Assembly: GCF_008370495.1 (NCBI RefSeq)
Contig: NZ_VTUX01000004.1
Span: forward strand, 1 to 64,000
Length of the DNA: 64,000 bases
DNA from: Pseudohalioglobus sediminis
GTDB lineage: Bacteria > Pseudomonadota > Gammaproteobacteria > Pseudomonadales > Halieaceae
Direction: 5' to 3'
The notes under the pieces are model-generated. The model was given only the letters and a program-made list of their open reading frames with translations, searched no databases and was not told where the DNA came from. Made by a program: the position numbers and the translations under genes. Shown in pieces: positions 59,059 through 64,000 of this stretch. Numbering within the stretch: position 1 is the first letter of the stretch; each line of letters begins with the position of its first letter.

Positions 59059-60771
59059 TCAGCGCGAGCTGCCAAATACCTGGGTCCAGTAGGTCCCGTA
59101 GGTGCTGCCGCTGTCAACGAAGCGGGCGGCGCCGAGATTGCTGAAGTTGGCATTCATCATGTTGGCGCAGTGCCCGTCGCTGTCAATCCAGCCCTGCATG
59201 ACCGTACTCACGGAAGGATAGCCTGCGGCGATATTTTCGCCCCAGGTCCACCAGCTGTACCCGGCGCGGGTGGCGCGGTCGCCCGCCGACGAGCCATCTG
59301 AACCGGTATGGCTGAAGAAATTGTTGTTGGCCATATCGCGGGAATGGTTGAAGGCGGCAGTCTCCAGTTGGCAGTTCCAGGACAGGGCCCCGACTGCCGG
59401 GAAGGTGCCGCGCGCGCCGCAGGTGCGGGATTGCGAGCGGAAAGCGTTGACTGCGTCCAGCATGGCCTGGGCATCCGGCGAGGACATGCAGGCGGGAGGT
59501 GGGCTGGGGGTGTTGTCGACCGGGTCACAGGCGTCGCCCAGACCGTCGTTGTCGCCGTCTTCCTGGCCCTGGTTGGCGGCGCTGGGGCAGTTATCCGAGC
59601 TGTCCTCGATACCGTCTTCATCGCTGTCAGTAAATCCGTCGCAGGCGTCACCCAGGCCATCGCCGTCGGCATCGGACTGGGTCGGGTTATAGCCGCTGGG
59701 GCAGTTGTCGCCACTGCGTGTGGCATAGCCCTGGGGCTGGACGACGTCGAATACGCTGTCACTGGCATCCCCGTAGCCGTCATTGTCCGTATCACGGAAG
59801 TACTCCCGCTCGGTAAAGCCCTCGTCAACACTGCCATCGCAGTCGTTGTCCACACTGTCGAAGGTTTCCTCAGCGTCGGGATTGATGGCCGCGTTATTGT
59901 CGTCACAGTCACCATCGGTAGCGGCATAACCGTCCGGCGCCTGCAATGAGCGTGTGCTATCGGTGGTTAAGCCGAAGCCATCGCCATCCACGTCGCGATA
60001 CCAGGTCGAACCGCCTTCGTCGACGTCACCGTCACAGTCGTTGTCGCGACCATCGGCGAGTTCATTGGCGTCGGGAAAGTCCCTGGCGCTGCCGTCGTTG
60101 CAATCGAGCTGGTTGGTCACGTAGCCCTTGGGTTTGCGTTTCTCCAGCCTGCTGGAGTCAGGGTCGCCAAAGCCGTCGCCATCGCGGTCGGCGAAGAAGC
60201 GTATATCGACGAAACCCTCGTCGATCATGCCGTTGCAATTGTTGTCCTTGCCGTCTTCACGCTCTTTCGCAAAGGGGCGAATATCCGCGTCGTAGTCGTC
60301 GCAGTCCTGTTTGTTGATCACGAAGCCTCGCGGCTGGTCGGCAGAAGTGCGCCTCTGGTTGGCCGCGCCGTAGTTGTCGCCGTCGCGATCCCGGTACCAG
60401 GTGCGCACCGTGGATACAGGTTCGAAAACGGCGGACAGGCCGATGTCGCCATCGTGGTGGCTGAGCTGCTCAGGCAGGGGGAACATGCGCGCCTCGCAGA
60501 CTGCGGTGGGCGCAAGCATGCACAGGCCTTCCCAGCGAACGAAGCGAAAGCTGTCAGCGGGCACGGCGGTAAAGGTCTCGCTGACTTCCTCATCAATGGA
60601 ATACGCGCAGCTTGCTTGTGCGCAGTCATACTGGCCGGAGGCGGATTCGATATGGCCGGTGCTGTCGGTGGTAACCACCAACCGGCAGCTGGCCAGCAAG
60701 GTAAACGACAGGCAGCCTAAAGCTGCCCGCGTAAAGGTCCATCGGTGGGAAGAAGATTTGTTCCAGCTCAT
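59059..60771 (-). CDS. Surface lipoprotein: MopE-like and thrombospondin-3-like calcium repeats plus CAP domain
   Basis: A 570-residue protein. The signal ends FTLLASCRL, a lipobox. A small InlB-repeat-like domain (about 38-120) contains FTAVPADSFRFVRWEG. Three MopE-type metal modules follow, each with the form DCxD(x)n DNxCxGxxDEG, alternating with DRDGDNYG-type segments. Two thrombospondin type-3-like repeats (DADGDGLGDACD, DGDNDGLGDACD) come next. The C-terminal CAP/SCP domain (about 450-570) has NAFRSQSR, FFSHTGSDG, WTWGENIAAGYP and DSDGHCANMMN, keeping the His-Glu-Glu-His type ligands. It is expected to be calcium-stabilised at the cell surface; its activity is unknown. Confidence 0.9.
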   Translation of the reverse strand: MSWNKSSSHRWTFTRAALGCLSFTLLASCRLVVTTDSTGHIESASGQYDCAQASCAYSIDEEVSETFTAVPADSFRFVRWEGLCMLAPTAVCEARMFPLPEQLSHHDGDIGLSAVFEPVSTVRTWYRDRDGDNYGAANQRRTSADQPRGFVINKQDCDDYDADIRPFAKEREDGKDNNCNGMIDEGFVDIRFFADRDGDGFGDPDSSRLEKRKPKGYVTNQLDCNDGSARDFPDANELADGRDNDCDGDVDEGGSTWYRDVDGDGFGLTTDSTRSLQAPDGYAATDGDCDDNNAAINPDAEETFDSVDNDCDGSVDEGFTEREYFRDTDNDGYGDASDSVFDVVQPQGYATRSGDNCPSGYNPTQSDADGDGLGDACDGFTDSDEDGIEDSSDNCPSAANQGQEDGDNDGLGDACDPVDNTPSPPPACMSSPDAQAMLDAVNAFRSQSRTCGARGTFPAVGALSWNCQLETAAFNHSRDMANNNFFSHTGSDGSSAGDRATRAGYSWWTWGENIAAGYPSVSTVMQGWIDSDGHCANMMNANFSNLGAARFVDSGSTYGTYWTQVFGSSR

Positions 60772-61139
60772 AACGCGCTCTCGTGCTTTTTACTGCTCGT
60801 ATCAGCTGTATTGAAGGGCAGGCCCGGGACTGCCTCCATAAAAAACTGGTGAATTCTCCAGAAAATCCAGGAGCAGGGCGGCGGCCTGCAGGAAAAGTCT
60901 AAAAAGCCCGGAAAAAACTTGCGGCCCGGGTCCCGATAGACCTAGTTTTGAAAAAAAGCGTGGTTTCTCGCGGTGTGGTTCGCATAGCCCTGCATGGCTG
61001 CCTATAAGTTTTTGATCTATAAAATAATTGATATAGCTGCAATTGTTCTAATAGTGATGGCAGCCGCAGCCTAGGCTTTAACTGGAGCCGATTCCAGGAT
61101 CGGCCTCCAACAACCAGATAAGGAATAGACTCGACCAAT
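60772..61139. promoter_or_regulatory. 368-base divergent intergenic region
   Basis: No gene was found here. The left 180 bases contain short dyads such as GGCAG/CTGCC (60817-60834). The right part is AT-rich (61000-61060), with TTGATA (61028-61033) and TAATAG (61049-61054) as a weak promoter pair. A GCCGAT/ATCGGC hairpin (61087-61104) lies in the expected leader of the downstream ATPase gene. These controls are tentative. Confidence 0.35.
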
Positions 61140-62876
61140 ATGTCCGATCGGCAGCAACAAGGTGGCCCTGAACCCGTGGCCAGCGAACAGCAGGTTGATA
61201 TGGCTGCAGCCACTTGTGACCGGGGCCAGGCCAGGGAGAACCTGGAGGCCTTTATCAATGGTTATCGAGAGGCGTTCCTGCTAACCGGTCCCGCGGGGGT
61301 CGGTAAAACCAGTCTGCTGGCTGAGATGCTGGCCGGGTTGGGTTCCGATGTCCCCCTGGTAATGCTTGACGGCGAGACGCTCCCAGAAGATGGCCTGGTT
61401 AGCGAGGTGTGCCGTCAACTGGGTGTCGAAAGTGAATCCGACGACTGGGATATCATCCTTGGTGCATTGAGCAATCGCCTGCAGGGGCATGATCATGCTT
61501 TCCTGGTAATCGACAATGCGCATGCACTGCCCGCAAGCGCGCTGGAAGAGCTGCACCTGCTGTCCTACCTGCGTTGTGGTCGCGGCCCGGAGCTACAGTT
61601 TGTGCTTGCTGGTCGACACAGCCTGCTGCAGGCGGTAGCCGATAGCCCTCTGCAGCGCTTACGGTTACTGAACTTCCAGCGCTGCGCGCTAATCGATGCA
61701 GAGCGCAAACTCTACGTGGTAGAGAACCAGGAAGGCGCAAGCCCGCCAGCGGACTCACCCCAGGCCGGTGAGGTATCGCTGGCAGAAAAGGTCCGCGCGC
61801 TGAAGCAGAGCCAGCCACAGCCTGAAGGCGACTCCAGCACACAGTCGGCGTCGAACGGCAAGTCTGACAAGAAGCAGGAATCGACTCTCTCGAGTGCGGG
61901 CGACGAGGCAGCAGTTGCTGTTGGCGCAGTTACCGTGGCGAGCCTTGATAGTGAAGGAACGTCTTCCGGCCCCACGCGCCGCGTGGCCTGGCTTGCATTG
62001 CCGGTAGTACTGCTGCTGGCCTGGTGGCTGGCAAGGGAACCGGTTGGTGAGCCAGCTGAAGCCGATTTGTCTGGGGAGGCCGATATCGAAGTCATGGCCG
62101 GGAACACTCCCGGTGCTGTACAGGAGACCCTGGCAAACGCAGTGCCGAAGACTGTAACTGCGGACGACCCGGTCGCTGTGGAGGCCCCTGAATCCATCGA
62201 TACCGCGCAGGAAACCGGCTCCGCAGCCGATGAGTTGGCCGATACCGGTTCCGGAGATGTGGCGACCACAGCCCCCGTAGCTGTTGTAAGCGCAGTCGAA
62301 GACCCTGCAACCGCGGCGATCTTGCAACAGCCGGTTGATGCAACTGGCGTCGAGGTAGGTGAACCGGCCCTGGTGTTACCAGTGCAGCAAAACGAAATGC
62401 CAGTGAACCCGGTGGAGGCCCAACTCAACGCAGCGGCCGAGGCACTGCGCAAGGACTTCCTGTCGACGCCCCGGGAGCAGAGTGCATGGCAATACTACAA
62501 CGCAGTATTGAGCCTGGACCCGGGCAATGCAGAGGCACTTGACGGGATACAGCAGATTGCCAATCGCTATGTCGCCCTCACTCACCTGGCCATTGATCGT
62601 GGCAGGTATTCGTCGGCGCAGACCTATATCGATCGTGGTTTGACAGTTGTACCCGGGCATCCGGGCTTATCCATGCTGCAGGGGGAGCTCGACACGGCGG
62701 TGCAGCGCCGCGCACAGGCCGAGCGAGCCCGGGAGCTTCAGCAGGCGTCTGCCCCTGCGGCTCTGGTCGAGGAGCCTGTGCCGGCCGAAGAGTCCGCCGA
62801 AGAGCCCGCTGGTGTGATCGGGTTTCTGCGCAAGGTGTTTTCGGGCGACAACGCAGGCAGCGAGGAAGAGCCTTGA
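61140..62876 (+). CDS. ExeA/GspA-like AAA ATPase with membrane segment and C-terminal helical repeat
   Basis: A 578-residue protein. The AAA domain (about 30-200) has Walker A LTGPAGVGKTSLLAEML and Walker B FLVIDNAHALP, with a following LSYLRCGRGPELQFVLAGR (sensor-like). A ~85-residue charged linker leads to a transmembrane helix (VAWLALPVVLLLAWWLA, about 287-304). An acidic, Ala/Glu/Val-rich region (about 305-435) and TPR-like helices (LSLDPGNAEALDGIQQIANR, YIDRGLTVVPGHPGLSMLQ) follow. This layout resembles ATPases paired with secretion or cell-envelope machinery (ExeA, MshM, DamX-like). No gsp or msh gene is adjacent. It is followed by a secreted His-rich protein gene. Confidence 0.83.
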   Translation: MSDRQQQGGPEPVASEQQVDMAAATCDRGQARENLEAFINGYREAFLLTGPAGVGKTSLLAEMLAGLGSDVPLVMLDGETLPEDGLVSEVCRQLGVESESDDWDIILGALSNRLQGHDHAFLVIDNAHALPASALEELHLLSYLRCGRGPELQFVLAGRHSLLQAVADSPLQRLRLLNFQRCALIDAERKLYVVENQEGASPPADSPQAGEVSLAEKVRALKQSQPQPEGDSSTQSASNGKSDKKQESTLSSAGDEAAVAVGAVTVASLDSEGTSSGPTRRVAWLALPVVLLLAWWLAREPVGEPAEADLSGEADIEVMAGNTPGAVQETLANAVPKTVTADDPVAVEAPESIDTAQETGSAADELADTGSGDVATTAPVAVVSAVEDPATAAILQQPVDATGVEVGEPALVLPVQQNEMPVNPVEAQLNAAAEALRKDFLSTPREQSAWQYYNAVLSLDPGNAEALDGIQQIANRYVALTHLAIDRGRYSSAQTYIDRGLTVVPGHPGLSMLQGELDTAVQRRAQAERARELQQASAPAALVEEPVPAEESAEEPAGVIGFLRKVFSGDNAGSEEEP

Positions 62877-63049
62877 TCGAAAGGCTTTGAGCTGCGAGGC
62901 CTGCGGGGGTGCTGTGCTGGCGAGCCACCGGATAATCACTATACTGCAGCTTGGCAGCGCCGCGGAATCCAACGCCGCGCGATGGTGCTGTTCCATGCCG
63001 GTGTGGCTGAATTTTTGCTGCATCGCTCAATAAGGAGACAACAAGCAGT

Positions 63050-63646
63050 ATGAGAAATCTATGCTATCGAATGGCCGGGATCACTGTCCTGGCGGCAGTC
63101 ACCGCCAGCGCGCCGGCATTGGCTGATACCACCAGTGCGACCTGCGAGTTCTATCACAAGGGTGACAAGAAAAGTGAGGCCAGTGGCCCTTGCCAGTTTT
63201 CCCAGCGCCAGGGCTATGTCGATATCAGGCTGCGCAACGGCAGCCAATACAATCTCTCTCCGCACGGGGAGGCAAACCATTTCCGCGACCAGAAAGGCCA
63301 CAAGGTCAAGCGCCGCAACGATGGCGACACCCAGGTGTATAAATGGGAAGAACGGGCGATTCACGTGCATTTCCACGGCGGTTCACATTCGGGACATGAT
63401 TACCACTCGGGCCATCACAGCAACGGCAATACCCCGCAGGACCTGAAGGACCTGGTAGGTGCCAGGGGTGGCATGGCAGAAGACCAGCTTCGCAATCGCG
63501 GCTATGTGCTGGCGAACAGTTCGAAGTCCGGCAAGGACGTTTACAGCAACTGGCGCCACAGGCATGGCGGCCAGTGCGTGAGCATTCATACCGTTGACGG
63601 ACACTACCGTTCCATTGTGTATGCACCGCAGTTTGACTGCGAGTAA
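63050..63646 (+). CDS. Secreted protein with histidine-rich linker
   Basis: A 198-residue protein with a signal peptide ending at ASAPALADT. An N-terminal beta-rich module (ATCEFYHKGDKKSEASGPCQ, YVDIRLRNGSQYNL) contains two cysteines likely forming a disulfide. The middle is a ~20-residue histidine/glycine/serine run (HVHFHGGSHSGHDYHSGHHS). A C-terminal ~65-residue module (GMAEDQLRNRGYVLANSSKS, QCVSIHTVDGHYRSIVYAP) follows, ending DCE, with two more cysteines. The His run could bind Zn, Ni or Cu. The start follows AAGGAGACAACAAGCAGT. No close family is recognised with certainty. Confidence 0.82.
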   Translation: MRNLCYRMAGITVLAAVTASAPALADTTSATCEFYHKGDKKSEASGPCQFSQRQGYVDIRLRNGSQYNLSPHGEANHFRDQKGHKVKRRNDGDTQVYKWEERAIHVHFHGGSHSGHDYHSGHHSNGNTPQDLKDLVGARGGMAEDQLRNRGYVLANSSKSGKDVYSNWRHRHGGQCVSIHTVDGHYRSIVYAPQFDCE

Positions 63647-63665
63647 GTCCGGTTGATGAGACCGG

Positions 63666-63689
63666 GGCCCGGTGCCGAATCACCGGGCC
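63666..63689. terminator. Hairpin between convergent genes
   Basis: GGCCCGGTG (63666-63674) pairs perfectly with CACCGGGCC (63681-63689) around six bases. There is no T-run, so termination efficiency is uncertain. It lies 20 bases past the His-rich gene and before the convergent purK end. Confidence 0.5.
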
Positions 63690-63695
63690 ATGCCA

Positions 63696-64000
63696 TCAGC
63701 CGTAGAGCCTGTCATGGTGACGCGCGAGTTCGGTGAGCACCGCGTCACGATCCTGCGATGACACGTTGATATGCCCGCGCTTGCGCCTGGGCGCGGGGCT
63801 TTTGTTGTAGTCGTGCAGGTGTGCGTCAGCGGATAACGCGGTCAGCAGTTCAGGGTGATCGTAATCCCCCAACAGGTTGATCATACCGTAGTGCTGATTG
63901 CCGCTGGTTGCGCCAAGGGGCAGGCCCAGGATAGCGCGCAGGTGGTTCTCAAACTGGCTGGTCACATCGCCATTCATGGTCCAGTGCCCGCTGTTGTGCA
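63696..64000 (-). CDS. purK: N5-carboxyaminoimidazole ribonucleotide synthetase PurK (C-terminal part)
   Basis: Only the C-terminal ~100 residues are within the window; the gene continues beyond position 64000. The end matches PurK: HNSGHWTMNGDVTSQFE, HLRAILGLPLGATSGNQH, MINLLGDYDHPELL, AHLHDYNKSPAPRRKRGHIN. PurK uses ATP and bicarbonate to carboxylate aminoimidazole ribonucleotide in de novo purine synthesis. An internal ATG at 63977 is not the start, because conserved residues precede it. Confidence 0.93.
   Translation of the reverse strand, partial: HNSGHWTMNGDVTSQFENHLRAILGLPLGATSGNQHYGMINLLGDYDHPELLTALSADAHLHDYNKSPAPRRKRGHINVSSQDRDAVLTELARHHDRLYG

Overview
The window is about 60 percent GC by eye, densely packed and chromosomal in character. 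It contains no phage, IS, integrase, CRISPR array, rRNA or tRNA that I can see. The gene mix (EF-P beta-lysylation enzyme EpmB, gamma-glutamyl-putrescine pathway, Bat/MoxR cluster, two c-di-GMP signalling loci, NarXL-type nitrate control with FNR boxes, and several thioesterase, SDR, GST and VOC genes) points to a free-living, probably marine, facultatively nitrate-respiring gammaproteobacterium. An affiliation near Halieaceae/Cellvibrionales is my guess from gene content only.

Layout. 1-5079: a DUF937 protein, an acidic-linker protein with a DUF1631-like end, a membrane GGDEF/EAL protein and epmB. 5138-9857: divergent puuB and puuA (putrescine catabolism), an unknown six-helix membrane protein and mtnA (methylthioadenosine salvage). 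9894-12565: two small proteins, a shikimate-kinase-like protein and a stand-alone gcvT. 12537-18635: a tightly overlapping moxR-DUF58-DUF4381-batA-batBC-batD operon on the minus strand, with an HNH endonuclease upstream. 19357-21776: a two-gene c-di-GMP operon (HD-GYP-like plus EAL). 21917-30762: mixed catabolic enzymes (FAH-family hydrolase, two thioesterases, HCCA-isomerase-like protein, SDR, two alpha/beta hydrolases, DMT exporter, TauD-type dioxygenase) and a block of short dyad repeats at 27845-28006.

31260-51576 is the centre of the window: a nitrate respiration island. It holds mobB (Mo-bisMGD cofactor), a hemerythrin, an FNR-box-controlled lipoprotein cytochrome c, a membrane-anchored PP2C/Ser-Thr-kinase fusion protein paired with a NarK/NasA-type transporter, narXL, narK1-narK2-narGHJI, an outer-membrane porin and nnrS. 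Three near-perfect FNR boxes lie before the cytochrome, the NasA-like transporter and narK1. One strong NarL 7-2-7 site lies before the transporter. The nitrate sensor (NarX), the oxygen signal (FNR) and a protein-phosphorylation module therefore appear to converge on nitrate uptake and reduction. NnrS and the hemerythrin are candidate handlers of the NO, O2 or iron stress that comes with nitrate respiration.

51615-58985: a lipoprotein, an AldB/ExaC-like aldehyde dehydrogenase, a DMT exporter, an extended SDR, a GST, a VOC protein, a lipoprotein glycerophosphodiester phosphodiesterase with a Calx-beta-like domain and a SnoaL/NTF2-like protein. 59059-64000: a surface lipoprotein carrying MopE-like and thrombospondin-3-like calcium repeats plus a CAP domain, an AAA ATPase with a membrane segment and a helical-repeat tail, a secreted His-rich protein, and the C-terminal end of purK running off the window.
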